A stretch of DNA of 64,000 nucleotides from Mangifera indica (taxonomy: Eukaryota > Streptophyta > Magnoliopsida > Sapindales > Anacardiaceae): assembly GCF_011075055.1 (NCBI RefSeq), contig NC_058148.1, forward strand, positions 2,499,322 to 2,563,321, read 5' to 3'. A model generated the notes under the pieces. It ran no database searches and had not been told where the DNA came from. It saw nothing but the letters and a program-made list of their open reading frames with translations. Every line of letters begins with the position of its first letter. Within the stretch, counting starts at the first letter, position 1. A program made the translations under genes and the position numbers. Positions 48,570 through 60,773 of the stretch are shown here, piece by piece.

Positions 48570-51105
48570 TTAATATTGGAACATGGAACATTAAGGGGTT
48601 TAATTCTCCCCTAAAACAAAAAGAAAACAAAATTTTTATTGAGAAGAATAATATTGATATGGTAGCAATAATAAATACAAAAGTGAAAAGGAGAAACCTA
48701 GAGGAAAGTTTTTAGGAATTTGAGTCTCGCTTATAACTATGACATTTGTCTTAATAGAAGCATTTGGACTGCATGCAATAGTTGTAGAGTTAAAGTAGGG
48801 AAAAAAAAAAAAGCCAAGAGCAATTGATTCACCATGTTGTGAAGAACATTACAAGCAAGGATAAATATAACATCTCTTTCATTTACAGGGCTAATAATTA
48901 TACGGAAAGGAGGAAACTATGAGATGGTATTAAGAGATTAAAAGATCTATTAATAATAACCCTTTGGTGGTATTAGGCAATTTTAATGCAATTAGGCAAA
49001 AAGAAGAGAAAATGGGTAGGTTAGATAGGATGTACAACTATAGGGATGAGTTGAATGTATGTTACAATTAGGTAAAACCTAAGGACCTTAAATACTTGGA
49101 ATCTTTTTCACTTGGAATAATATGAGTAAAGGTGATAGAAAAATAGCTTGCAAGCTAAATATGATTCTGGTGAATAAATCATGGCTAGATACCTATCCAA
49201 ATTTGTTCAGTGTTTTTTTAAGCACATGGTATTTTGCACCATAGCCCAAGTGTTGTGTTTGTAGGGGGAAAAGAGGAAAGAAGAAATGTTCCTTTTAAAT
49301 TTTTTTACTTTCAGGCTGACCATATTAATTTCCTTCATATGGTTAAAGAAGCTTTAAAAGGTGAAGTATCGAAAAACCTAATGTATTGACTTGCAAAGAA
49401 ACTAAAACATGTTAAAGTAACGTTAAAAGAGTTAAATAAAAAGGAATTCTAGTGTATCTTAGAAAGAGTTAAACAAGCAAAAATCAACTTAGAAGGGGTT
49501 TAAAGAAGATTGGACATTAGCCCCCTTGATATTGTCAGAATAGAGGAAAAGCAAAAAAAGGCAAAGGAATTCCAAAGGTTGAGTTGAAGGGAAGAATCAT
49601 TTATCAAGTAGAAGTCGAGAATTCAATGATTAAATGAGGGAGATCGAAATACAAATTTTTTTTTCAAATGTGTTAAAGGAAGGCAAAACAGGAATGCAAT
49701 AAAAAGGCTTTATTTATAGGATGGATCTTTCACGAATGACAACTCTCATATCAATGATGAGTTGGTAAAACACTTCAAGAATATCCTCTTAGCTGGCTAC
49801 TATATTATAGGGTGCTGAAAGACTTGGCAAAGGGTATGATAGATAAGAGTTGTATCAACAGAAAAGATCAAGCAAATCGTATTTTCAATGAATGACAATA
49901 AATCTATAAGCTTAGATGGTTTTAATGCTTTATTCTTCAAGAGAACGTGGCACATTTTGGAAAAATAGGTGGTGGAAGCAATTTAATTCTTTTTTTCTTC
50001 AAAGTATTTGCTTAGAGAAGTCAGTTGCACCATAATAACACTTAACCCCAAATGTGACAATTCGTCCATAGCAAATGATTTTAGACCAATCTCATATTGT
50101 AACATTATCTACAAATACACTTTGAAAATCTTGGCAAATAGATTGAAGGGCATTTTACTCGTCTTTATTAATAAGGCACAAATAACTTTTGTTGAAAGAA
50201 GGAGAATTGAAAATAACATCCTTATATATAGTGAGCTAATAAATAAGTACAACATGGAGGTTCCCAACAGAGAGAGATTTGCCTTCAAAGTGGACTTATG
50301 AAAGTATATAATATGATAAGTTAGAGTTTCATTAAGGGAATTCTAAGGAAAATTTAGCTTCATCTAACTTTTATCAAATGGGTGATTGAGTGTATCAATA
50401 CTTCTACCTTTTCTTTTAACTTAAATGGAAAACTCAAAGGGTTTTTTAGAAGCTCATATGGTATAAAGCAAGGGAATCCCTTTTCTCCCTATCTATTCGT
50501 AATTGCTATGGAAATTCTATCCATATTACTTGATGAAATGGTGACTATGAGGGAATTGCAATACCATTAGAAATGCAAGGCAATTAAAATAACACACTTT
50601 TGCTTTGCAAATGATTTAATTATTTTCTATAAGCAAAAAGAGAGGTTAGTGTCTTTAGTTAATGATGCCTTGGGCACTTTCCAACTATGGTTAGGGCTAA
50701 GGGCCAAATTATAACAAATCATACAATTTGAAGAAGGGACTATTCCTTTTAAATACTTGGGATTGCCTATGATAGCTACAAAGATCACTTTAAAGGTCTG
50801 CAAACTGGTAATTGATAAAATTACAGTAAGAATTTAATCCTGGAAATGTAAATATCTATCTTATATGGGAAAATTGATGTTAATCAAATCCATTCTATTT
50901 AGCATGCAAGTTTATTGGTGCTCATACCTTTTCCCTCCACTTTTTTAAAAGAGACTGATAGCAAACTCAGAGATTTTTTCTAGTCATGGTCATCCTCAAT
51001 CCGCATAAGGCTAAAGTAGCATCGACAGATGCTTATGTTCCAAAAAATGAGGGTGGTCTGGGATTATTTCTAGCTAAAGAATGGAATAAGGCAGTTATGA
51101 CTAAT
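48570..51105 (+). pseudogene. LINE LN2 ORF2: endonuclease and reverse transcriptase, broken and truncated
   Basis: The endonuclease start INIGTWNIKGFNSPLKQ overlaps the end of ORF1 (48569 onward). The usual catalytic ETKV reads NTKV (near 48675). Reverse transcriptase pieces: NDFRPISYCN, NRLKGIL and NKAQ in 50008-50301; YGIKQGNPFSPYLFVIAMEI in 50382-50570; the catalytic FADD reads FAND (near 50605). After that YLGLP and MLIKSILFSMQVYW are visible up to about 50940, then the frame fades and coding similarity ends near 51105. More decayed than LN1 and LN6. Confidence 0.83.
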
Positions 51106-51293
51106 TTTTTTGTGTTTTTTGTAATTATTATTAATCTTGGGTTTAGTTTAATATTGTGATTATGCTTTAAGACTTTTATCTTACGTTTAGATATAATGAT
51201 GTTAAATTATATGTTATGTCATTAGGATGTTTCATTTTATTTTAGAGTTCTTGTTGTCCTTTTTTTTCTCAAGTATGAGTTTAGGTTCTTTTT

Positions 51294-52042
51294 TTTTTTT
51301 TGGTAAGTAATGATTTTATACCGAAGAGAAAGGATGTACAAATGGCTTATCTAGGACAAAACCCCTAGATTAAGCCTAACACAAGCATACTTAGGACAAA
51401 CCCCTAGGTTATACCAAAACACCAAGTAAACACTAGAAATACTCAAATAATGGTACATAGAGAACCAAAGCTACAACACAAATACAAACTCACTAAAAGG
51501 AATACAATCACAAGTGGACCGAACACTATTATATGCCTACTCAAATATTGCATGAGGGATACTCCAATTGTTTGCAATTAAGTCATTTTCACTAGACTTG
51601 TTTACTTTATTCAAGCAAGTCACCCTTACTCTAACACATTCTTTTATAAGCATTGTAACTCTCTCATTGGGTAGTCCACCTCGTCCAAAGCAAATGTCAT
51701 TCCTAACCTTCCAAATGTGGTAGACGGTTGCACCAAAGCATAACATACACATAATGTTCTTGAAATTGTCTTCCTTCCATATGCTAGCCAAATCCGCAAT
51801 CAAAGAGACCCACAGTTAGGGATTAAGATGTAGATGACAAAGATTAAGCACCTCATTCTAGATTTGGAAGCTAAACGTACAACTAAAAAAAAGATGATCC
51901 ATGCTTTCTGGTTCCTCATTGCACAAAGGGCATAAATTGTGAGAGATAATGCCAATTCTTACTAATTTATCCCTTGTCATAAATTTGCCTTTTATACCCA
52001 GCCACACAATGAAAGAATGTCGTAGAAAATGCCTTTAAGCTT
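51294..52042 (-). mobile_element. 5'-truncated LINE LN3 with 15-bp target duplication
   Basis: A minus-strand LINE tail with its poly(A) as a T-run at about 51289-51302. Flanking copies of gtttaggttcttttt (51279-51293 and 52043-52057) form a perfect 15-bp target duplication. It encodes the C-terminal zinc-binding region (FIVWLGIKGKFMTRDKLV, CPLCNEEPESMDHLFFSC) and the ORF2 end (51803-51537, LCFGATVYHIWKVRN to NNWSIPHAIFE and the stop at 51537), followed by a 3' UTR matching LN1 at 4290-4400 and 7466-7620. 5' truncation during reverse transcription is usual for LINEs. One frame change near 51930 and a few stops are present. Confidence 0.9.
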
Positions 52043-52057
52043 GTTTAGGTTCTTTTT

Positions 52058-52615
52058 GCCTTAAAGCTTGTTTTTGTTTTGGTTGCAATGTAGGACGATG
52101 GGAATTTTTATAACAAATGGAATCTTTGATCATGTATCTTGCATTGTGAATATTGGGATTTTTAAGGAAAGAAGGAAAAGTCTTTTCAAATTCTTTAATT
52201 TTTAGACCTTGCATAAGAATTTCATTATATTGGTTAAAAAAGTAAATGAAGAAGACATTGTAAAAAACCCTATGTTTAGACTGGTGAAAACACTAAAAAG
52301 GGACTAAAGGAGCTTAACAAGAAGGAATTCTAGAACATCTCAGAAAGATTGAGAATAGCGAGAGAAAATCTTGAGCACATACAAGCCAAGCTGGATAAAA
52401 AATTGAACAATGACAAACTATATGGAGAAGAAGCGTATTGGGTGAAAACAAACTTATTGATTGGGACATTATGCACTTTGAAGAAAGGTTTATCCCTTTT
52501 AAGAACTTAGGGGTTCCTATTGTCAGTTTTAAGCTGTCTTCTAATGATTATAAACCATTGATTAGGAAGATTCTTGCTAGAATAAAATCATAGAAGAGTA
52601 GACATTTATCCTATG
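52058..52615 (+). pseudogene. LINE LN4 fragment with internal deletion
   Basis: Plus-strand ORF2 remnants: the end of the endonuclease region (about 52130-52440, co-linear with 49290-49560 of LN2), then a jump near 52440 to text after the catalytic motif, RFIPFKNLGVPIVSFKLSSN (about 52480-52545) and RHLSYAGR (ending about 52613). Some 1.3 kb of ORF2 is missing between them when compared with LN2. It ends where the gypsy fragment begins. Confidence 0.75.
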
Positions 52616-54362
52616 CAGGTAGTGCCAATATCTAACCTTAAAGGTTGTCTTAGGTATATCTTTCTTAGTGACCCTCACTTGGTGATATCCTAACCTTGAA
52701 TCTATTTTGAAGAACACTGATGCTCTCCTTAACTGATCAAACAAATCATCGATCTTAAGCAGGGGATACTTGTTATTTATAGTTACTTTATTCAACTTTT
52801 GGTAGTTTATACTCATATTTGAAGACTTATCTTTCTTCTTAATTAACAAAATTAAGGTTTCATAAAGAAAATGGCTTAATCGAATGAATCGATTATCTTC
52901 TTTAACTTTTGTAGCTTAGCTAGGGTTATTCTATATGGGGCTTTCGAAATCAGTGTTGTGTTTGGTGCCAATTATATGTTAAACTTTATCTCTCTCTTAA
53001 GTACTAACCCTAGTATCTCGTTTACACATATATCAGAGAAATCTCAAACTACTAGCAAATCTCTCAACCCAGGGCTTTCCATCTCAACACTACTCATTAC
53101 ATAAGCCAGAAATCTTGTATATCCTTTATGTAGCATTTTTCTTGCTTTCACACACTTATGATCATATTGCACAAGTGCCCCTCACCAAAGCTAAACACAT
53201 CACTATCTTCAAGGGTGAACTTGGCTTTATTTCTTATGTAGTCAATCTTAGCTCTATACCTTCCAAAAAAATTTATCCCTAATATGACGTCAAAATCGGG
53301 TATGTTAAAAATGATAAAATCAACAATTAGTTTTCTACCCTTAATCTCTATCATCTGCTTAATCATAATCTTATCACTCATAACCATATCCTTATTAGGT
53401 AATTATATTCTAAATCTCTAAATTTCCTTAACAGGTATTAATTTTCATCTTTCTATAACACTATTATCAAGAAAAACATGGGTTGCAGTAGAATCTATTA
53501 AAGTATATAAAAAAGAATCAAGGTAAAGTAATTGATTAGTCACTAATGTTGGATTGGCCTCTACATTGCCTTGAGCAATGGTGTAGACTTGTACAATGGC
53601 ACCTCCCCTGGTTTGATTCACATGAGGTAAGGCTATTGGGTAGTTCTTTGCAAAATATTCAGGTTGGTGACACTTGAAACATACTCCAATCAGGTATTCA
53701 TATTTCAAATAGGTGGGTGCATAATTTTTTTCTTATTTCTTACTACCCTTCCATTTCTTCTTATCTTTCGATCGAAAAACCTTCTTGCCCTTCGCCAAAC
53801 TCTCGGGCAAGGACCGAACAGGTTAAGTCTGAGTTAGTTAGAACAATATAACTCTTATCAAGGTAGAGACTGAATCTACTATCATCCTTCTCACAAACAT
53901 CTCAAATTTTAAGGGCCTGATCCAAGGCCTCATCATAATCTTTTAGAAAGTGGCCTCTTATCATCATATCTTTGGAAATTGTGAGGTTTAAGCCTAGGAT
54001 AAATTTTTCCATTCGCTCTTAACCTGAACTTGCCAATCCTAAAACATATCTAGCTAAAAAATTAAATCGAGTGGCATAGTCTTTTAAAGAACTCTACCCT
54101 TATTGAAGAGATATGAACTCTTAGCTCTAGCAATGGTCGTGCCAACTATCTTATACTGAGCATTGAACATTTCTCTAAATTTAGCCTAAGTTAATTTGGA
54201 GACATCCTTTAACTCTGTGGTCATTCTCTACCAAACCCTAGCATCCATATGGAATAGGTAGGTGGTATATCTAATCCTTTCCTCATTCATCATAGTGACC
54301 AAGGACATAACACTTTCAACAGCCTCCATCCATTCCTTAGTTATCCTAAGATCATTCGTACA
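52616..54362 (-). pseudogene. Gypsy (chromovirus) fragment: gag, protease, start of reverse transcriptase
   Basis: On the minus strand: gag domain (EWMEAVESVMSL, AKFREMFNAQYK, about 54340-54130), a decayed zinc knuckle CFKCHQPEYFAKNYP (about 53670; histidine and last cysteine lost), protease LIDSTATHVFL (about 53490), IPDFDVILGINFFGRY (about 53300), and the reverse transcriptase start CHQ-like [20 protein letters not shown] to [11 protein letters not shown] (52849-52630). It ends before the catalytic YIDD/FIDD motif. It is related to, but clearly diverged from, copies A-C. Neither LTR was found. Confidence 0.82.
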
Positions 54363-55780
54363 AGTGAACATTTTTTTTTGTAATTAAATGTATTATAAAC
54401 AAGCTCTATAAGAAATACAAAAACAATAACCTAAGCTTACCTTGAAAGGAACCAAGATTGTACAAGCAACACAAAAAGCATTTTGTGGGACGAGTTCCCA
54501 TGTAATGAACAAAGTAATTTAACCACAAAAACTAACAAAAAACCACCTAGCTATCTCTTGAAAGCCTATCAATGTTTTTATAATGATAAAATTCAAAAGA
54601 GGCAAAAGATCTAATAACACACTACCTATCCAAACAAATAGCTTATACATTAAATAATTACAAAACCTGTCAACCCTTAAGAAGGCTTTAAACCTACCAA
54701 GAGAAGAAAATAATACCATGCGCAAACCATTACCTTCCTACTTATCAAATACATCCCAAATGAACCACCAAAAAGCATTAATCTTTATACGGGGGAGATA
54801 AAGAGATAAAACAATTCATTTTTACTTTTTACAAATTTGTGTGAATATGATAATTTTCTAGAGGAGATTTGGCCAACCACCTTTTAAAAGTTCTTTGGAG
54901 TTGTTTTCTAAGAGTTGAGACTTGAAGGATATCATACCACTATCAAGGCTTACAATAAATAAATTCTTCTAGGATCCTTGTAAAGTGGAGAAGACCAACA
55001 AGACCTTAGACATAGCCTTAAAGATAAATTTCTCAAGACATTGGAAAATTGATGCACAAACCATTGCTCATTTAAGAGCTCAACCATAGATCGATAAGAA
55101 AAAATAACTGCATTTGCAAAATAGAAAACATGTTAGATTAAAGCCTCCAAAATTTTCACTATTACCTAAATATATAGTTTGACATTTTCTAGTTTTTTGC
55201 AACCCTTTTTGCTTCTTTGGAATAAGTCATGTTAACAAGCTTCACAACTTTATCCCTCACTGTGAGTGTGATCATCTCCATCAATACATTTTCCTCTTTT
55301 TCTTTTCCCATTTATAGATTCTTCTATTTCTTTCCAACTAAATCATATAAATGGAAGTTCTCGAACATAATTTCCCCAATGTGTGCTTTAAGTTTCAAGT
55401 CTTCTAGGCTTTAGTTAACAAAGAAATGTAGTCCTTTTAAGCCATGGAATTACATATCAATTCACAAAGGTTAAACATAAGGTTTGAAATTTTATTGGTG
55501 TATCGCATGTTAAAAATAGATGGTCCATGGTTTCATTATGACCATCATAAAATAAAGAGCCACTATCATTAATAACACTAAAGTTAACCAACTTGTCTTT
55601 TGTTAGGGGTTGACCTTTTATAGCTCTCCAAAGAAGAAAAGCATTGCGAGGGATATGTGAGGTTTTTAAGGCACCGATAACCAATAATGCAGCAAAATTT
55701 AAAATTTTAAAAACAAACAATCCTGAAAACCCTAATCAAGTTACTCGTTTTAAACATAAAATTCATGAACATGTAAATCA
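54363..55780 (-). pseudogene. LINE LN5, 3' part of ORF2 and tail
   Basis: A T-run (54370-54378) marks the poly(A) tail of a minus-strand LINE. In 55720-55457 the reverse-transcriptase-associated zinc-binding region is readable: IPRNAFLLWRAIKGQPLTKD then GHNETMDHLFLTC. The remainder (54380-55450) is non-coding or too decayed. The 5' end is not marked and no target duplication was found. It interrupts or abuts the gypsy fragment on its left. Confidence 0.68.
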
Positions 55781-56449
55781 CTCATAAGGTGTTTTAGATT
55801 TATACTTGCATTGATGGCTCCTTCGAAACTTTATGTGGCTTGAGATAGTACATTATCCAACCATTACGAAATGGTGCCTTAATATCCACATAGAACACAA
55901 GCACGAAAGAGGAAAACCAAATAAAAAGTTTGTTAAGGCTCTTGACTAGACTCATGATATTCACAGAAAGGAGAGAAATAGAGAGAGTGGCAGCTAGGTT
56001 TTCATTTTGTTATATGTTCTTTGTTTTATGTGAAAAAGCATATCTTATATATATTTAGGTGTTCTAGCGTGGTTGGAATTCCAAGCATGCACGACACCTT
56101 TAACACACACATGCACAATTGACATGCAAAATGCCCAGCTAACATTCCATCAAGCCATTTGCATAATCAACATCACATGTATGTACCAATCGACACTACA
56201 TGTGTGTGCTAGTCGGCATGCCTTTTATTTATGGTGTCGACTGACATCATGTATTTGCATGGTCGACACCTATCTTACCAAGTGCATAATTGGCCTATTA
56301 AGTGCATAGATATGCACTTGGTTAAGGCATGGTCAAACTAAGTCCTCTCAACCCTATTGGGCAAACCCAGTCTATTTGCGATCTCTCTTTCAACCTTGAA
56401 CACTAAAACTGTCAACAAATAATCCACATCCTCCAGTTCGATTTAACTC
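55781..56449. other. Non-coding sequence with degenerate catgcac/gtcgac repeats
   Basis: Between about 56080 and 56330 short variants of tgcatggtcgacacc and acatgtgtgtgc recur in both orientations. The style resembles the leader of the copia element at 43480-43640. It could be the interior of the element whose LTR-like end follows, but no primer site is visible. No genes. Confidence 0.4.
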
Positions 56450-57434
56450 CTTTATGCATGCAAACTGTAAGCTTTTTATCAAATCAGTAATGTCTAGATT
56501 AAGATCAAATCTAAACACAAACCAAGATTGGCCTTTAGCAAATCATCATAACTACCCGGATGACAGAATGTCAATGAACATCCCTTAAGTTTTTGTAACA
56601 TCATAGTTACTTGTAATTCAATCATTTTGTCAATTGATATCTCTCAACACTGATACATAAAAATGTGTTTATCTTATTAGTTCCTCGGTATGAATTGATA
56701 CACATCAATGACTAACACAGATTAGGTTACAACTTTATCCTATTGTGGCTATAGATTTAAGCAGCATAGATGTCATTCAATATTCTCATATGAGTATTTT
56801 CTTATATGCTTAAGAATGATGAATCTTTAATTGATTAACCATAACTTATATATGTCTCACGATATGGTCGATTACTACCTTAATAGTTAACCCAACTATA
56901 GCAACATGCTGGATAACGTCAAACCATCCGATCTTTACATGAGATAACTTGGCAACCTCAAATCAAATGATCACATGTACTTGTGGTGTTTAAAAGATTT
57001 ATTCCATAGACAGTAGAGTAACCATCCACATAGATATCCTCTAGTCGGGTTAGTTTAATAAACATGTTTGCAATATACACCTATGTGTTGCACAAAACTA
57101 TTTGTAACAACATAGAGACGTGAGAATTGTCGTCACTTTTGGTAGGGTCCCTTAAAACTATGATAATCCTATCATCATTGCACATGCTCTTATTCATTGC
57201 AATATCGGGATTATGGACATTTCCAGAATGACCACTTAATATATACATAAGACTCCTACAACCAGTCATCTGATCTCCTTGTCACAGTTCTACCATTTTA
57301 AGGAAATATTATTCATGCAAGCATATAAATAAACAATATCACTTAAATAACAATAAATCATTTTATTAATAATTAATATAAAATTACATCTATCAATGTC
57401 CAATGCGATTGACTCTAGGGCACTTACCTTAACA
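56450..57434 (-). repeat. LTR-like repeat, diverged copy 2
   Basis: On the minus strand it starts tgttaaggtaagtgccctag at 57434 and is co-linear with 390-1602 (see that entry for shared blocks). The two copies are in the same orientation and strongly diverged. The left boundary is approximate. No polypurine tract precedes it, unlike copy 1. Confidence 0.5.
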
Positions 57435-58870
57435 GGATATTCTTCTTAAACCACAATATGTCTTTCCATTCCACTTTCTCTTTTTGAGTTCTCACAACTT
57501 GTTATTGTCAATGACTCATAAGTATATGAGTCAATCAAATAATATAGAATGATGTCAATCCCACAAGGATTGGTTGTCGAGTAATAGTTCATTTTGTAAT
57601 TTAAATTAGCCAAATAAATAAAATGCTAAATAAAGGAAATTGAATTAAAATTAATTAAAATGCAAACTAACAAGCCAAAATTATTAAAAGAAATGAACAC
57701 CCAACAGATTAAAAGTGAAACACCAATATAAAGAAAGCTAGAGTTTATAATTTCACTATCAATTACTCAAAAATCACTAACAAATCCGATTAAGACCAAT
57801 GATACAATGAATTATTGATGGTTGATTATTTTATTTTACTCAATTTATCTCTTAAGGTTAATTTAGTGTGCTAAGATTAAAAGTTTACTAATTATCATGA
57901 TATGATATTAATCAAAACTCATTAATTTCTATAACAATCAATTTACTCACAAAGGATTTATATTTATCTCTCAATATCACTAACCTACAAACAAACATAG
58001 TATTGCACCATGACATCAAGCAAAAGGCTAAAAACACAATTACTAAATCAAATATTCATCACCATTGATCAATAATTAAAAACCATTACACAATCTTTAA
58101 GAATTTATAGATTTATCATAAACCCTAGTAAAGAAAATTAGCTATTCATGACAATAAAGTTCAAAGTACAAAATAAAGTTTAAGATAGAGACATTTTAAT
58201 TAGTAAAAAAAGATATTAAGAGAGATAATAAAAACTCTAAAGTCTTCAAATCTTGATTCTCTTGGGTTATCCTTCATTAATCTTAAATCTTCACTTTTTC
58301 CTCTCTAAAAATCCCTTGAGTTGCTATATTTTGGTGACGGTTGAGTAAAAAAGACGTGGGTTTTTTTTTATTTGTTGCCACCCAAATTTCCTTTTTTGTA
58401 ATTTTATTTTTGTCTGGTAATTATGAATTTTTATAACCATAAGACTACTTATAATTAACTTTTGTCTCCTTATATAAACTTTTCACATTCATTTCCTTAA
58501 GCTTTCATTTTAGCTCCAAAAGGGCTTGTATATCTCTAAAACATCTAAAAATATAATTCAAAGTGTAAAATAAGATCAAGTCAAAAAAATACCTAAGCAC
58601 AAATAAACCCTTTCTAAATAAGCATACACAATCTTGAAATAACGACTACAAGAACAACACAATCTGAACTACAAATGTAATAATCATAACTCTATCACCA
58701 ATCATGAACAAATCTACACTCTTTGCCTCTTAGAAATAAAAAATGAGTTCGATTGTTAAAGGTGTTATAATAATTCAAATCACCTAAAAAATTTTCATAT
58801 ATGTATCTTTATAAGTGTTAAAAAGTGAATTTGCAAGTTTTAGTTCAAAGTCAAAGAAGGCATCATTGGG
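57435..58870. other. AT-rich unassigned sequence
   Basis: No coding frame with motifs. Text such as aatcccacaaggattggttg near 57560 is of a kind seen inside LTRs of large plant gypsy elements, so an old LTR fragment is possible, but I cannot show its ends. The antisense frame at 58784-59122 is a shadow of LINE LN6. Confidence 0.35.
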
Positions 58871-60625
58871 AGTGATGTGGTTAAAGCAATTAAACATTTT
58901 TTCACCTCGAGTCATCTCCTTAGAGAGGTAAATTGTACTATGCTTGCTCTTGTTCCTAAGATTACTAACCATTCTATTTGCAAGGATTATAGGCCTATAG
59001 CATGCTGCAATACAATTTACAAATGCATCTCTAAAATTCTTGTCAACCACCTCAAAGACATCCTCCCTAATTTCATTAATAAAGCCCAAGGAGCTTTTAT
59101 GGATGAACAAAACATTAGTCAAAACATTATGCTAATGCTATGTCAAGACCTTATGCACAACTATCACAAAGTTAGCAAAGATAAGAAGTGTGCTATGAAG
59201 ATAGATCTTATAAAGGCCTGTGACATGGTACATTGGGAGTTTCTTCTTGCAATCCTTGATACCATTGGCATTTCGAACAAATTCATTAGCTGGATTAAAA
59301 GTTGTATCACGTCCCCTTCGTTCTCCTCGGGGATTAATGGTGAATTAGTAGGTTTCTTTAAGAGCTTTCATGGTCTAAGGCAAGGGGACCCTATTTCCCC
59401 TTATCTTTTGGTCGTTGTAATGGAGATTCTTTCTCGATTACTTGGGGAACTCAAGAACAACCCTTCCTTTAGCCATCATTAGAAATGTAAGAAGAATAAT
59501 ATAACTCACTTATGTTTTGTCGATGATCTTATCTTGTTTTGTAGGGCAGACAGTGAATCTATCTCCCTCATGAAAAACTCTCTTATCCTTTTTCATAAAT
59601 AGTCTAAACTTCAAATGAATTGTGCTAAAAGCAACATCTTCCTCTTCAGAGTATCCCAATAGAAGAAGCTTAATCTTTTGGTAACTATCAATATGAAGGT
59701 GGGAGAATTGCCATTCAAGTATCTAGGTATACCAATCACTTCCTCAAAACTCAAAAGTAATGATTGTAAGCTGCTCATTCACAAGATTGTTAGGCGAATT
59801 ACCTCATGGCGTAACAAGTTCTTATCCTATGTGGGTAGACTTATTCTTATAAAGCCAATCCTTTTTAGCATTCAAGTGTATCGGTCCTCTATCTTTATTA
59901 TCCCATCAAGTGTCCATAAGGAGATTGACGAAATTCTAAGGAAGTTTCTTTGGGGTGGTGTGTCAATGGATGGTAAAAAAGCCAAAGTTGCATGGGATGA
60001 GATATGCGTTCCTAAAGTGGAGAGTGGCTTAGGTATTATATGGAATAAATCATGGAATAAAGCTGCCATTATTAAGAACATATGGAAGATCCTTTTTGAC
60101 AAGAGTAATTTGCTTTGGGTGGAATGGGTTAAAGTAAACAAACTAAGAGGTAAATGCTTTTGGGAAATAAAACCTAATGGCGAGAGTTCTTGGGTGTGGA
60201 GAAAGATCTTAGGTCTAAGGGAACTAATGAAGAATAAATTCAAGAAGATCATCGACAATAGAGAGAACACTTTTCTTTGGCATGACAATTGGCACCCTTA
60301 TGGACCATTACTGGATAAATATGGATCCTGGGTTATCTATGATTCAGGTATTCCTAAGCATGCACTAGTAAAAGAAGTAGTTGATGGTTATAAGTGGAAA
60401 TGGTCGATGGCTAATTTGTGTCACCTCTTAGAGATAAAGGAATCACTACCTTGCTATCCAATAGGAGGAGAGGACTCTTTAATTTGGACCCCTAAATCCA
60501 ATGGCATCTTTTCTATCAAATTGGCTTGGGAGGTGATTCGAATTAGGAGAGAAAAGGTTTCTTGGCACAACCTTGTTTGGTTCAAAAGACATTTTCTAAG
60601 ACATTCTTTCATTGTATTACCACCA
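58871..60625 (+). pseudogene. LINE LN6: reverse transcriptase and downstream ORF2, truncated at both ends
   Basis: A well-kept plus-strand ORF2 segment in one frame: SDVVKAIKHFFTSSHLLREV, KDYRPIACCNTIYK, NHLKDILPNFINKAQGAF, KIDLIKACDMVHWEF, FHGLRQGDPISPYLL (58877-59482), the catalytic motif as FVDD rather than FADD (near 59520), then TINMKVGELPFKYLGIPITS, a long C-terminal region and WFKRHFLRHSFIV, where LINE similarity stops at about 60625. Stops: TAG 59480 and TAG 59600 (both tryptophan codons in LN1) and TAG 59660. It lacks ORF1, the endonuclease and the 3' end with tail. It is close to LN1, whose reverse transcriptase is at 10979-12199. Confidence 0.9.
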
Positions 60626-60773
60626 GAATTTACAATTCACTATAAAGTTACTGTTCATAGAATCTTAATTTGCCTAAAACACAAACATTCCTTAACCTAA
60701 ACATTTACCAGTACTCCCCCCAACCCTTAAACACTTATAACTATTAGCATTTACCCACTAGCCATTGCCAAAA

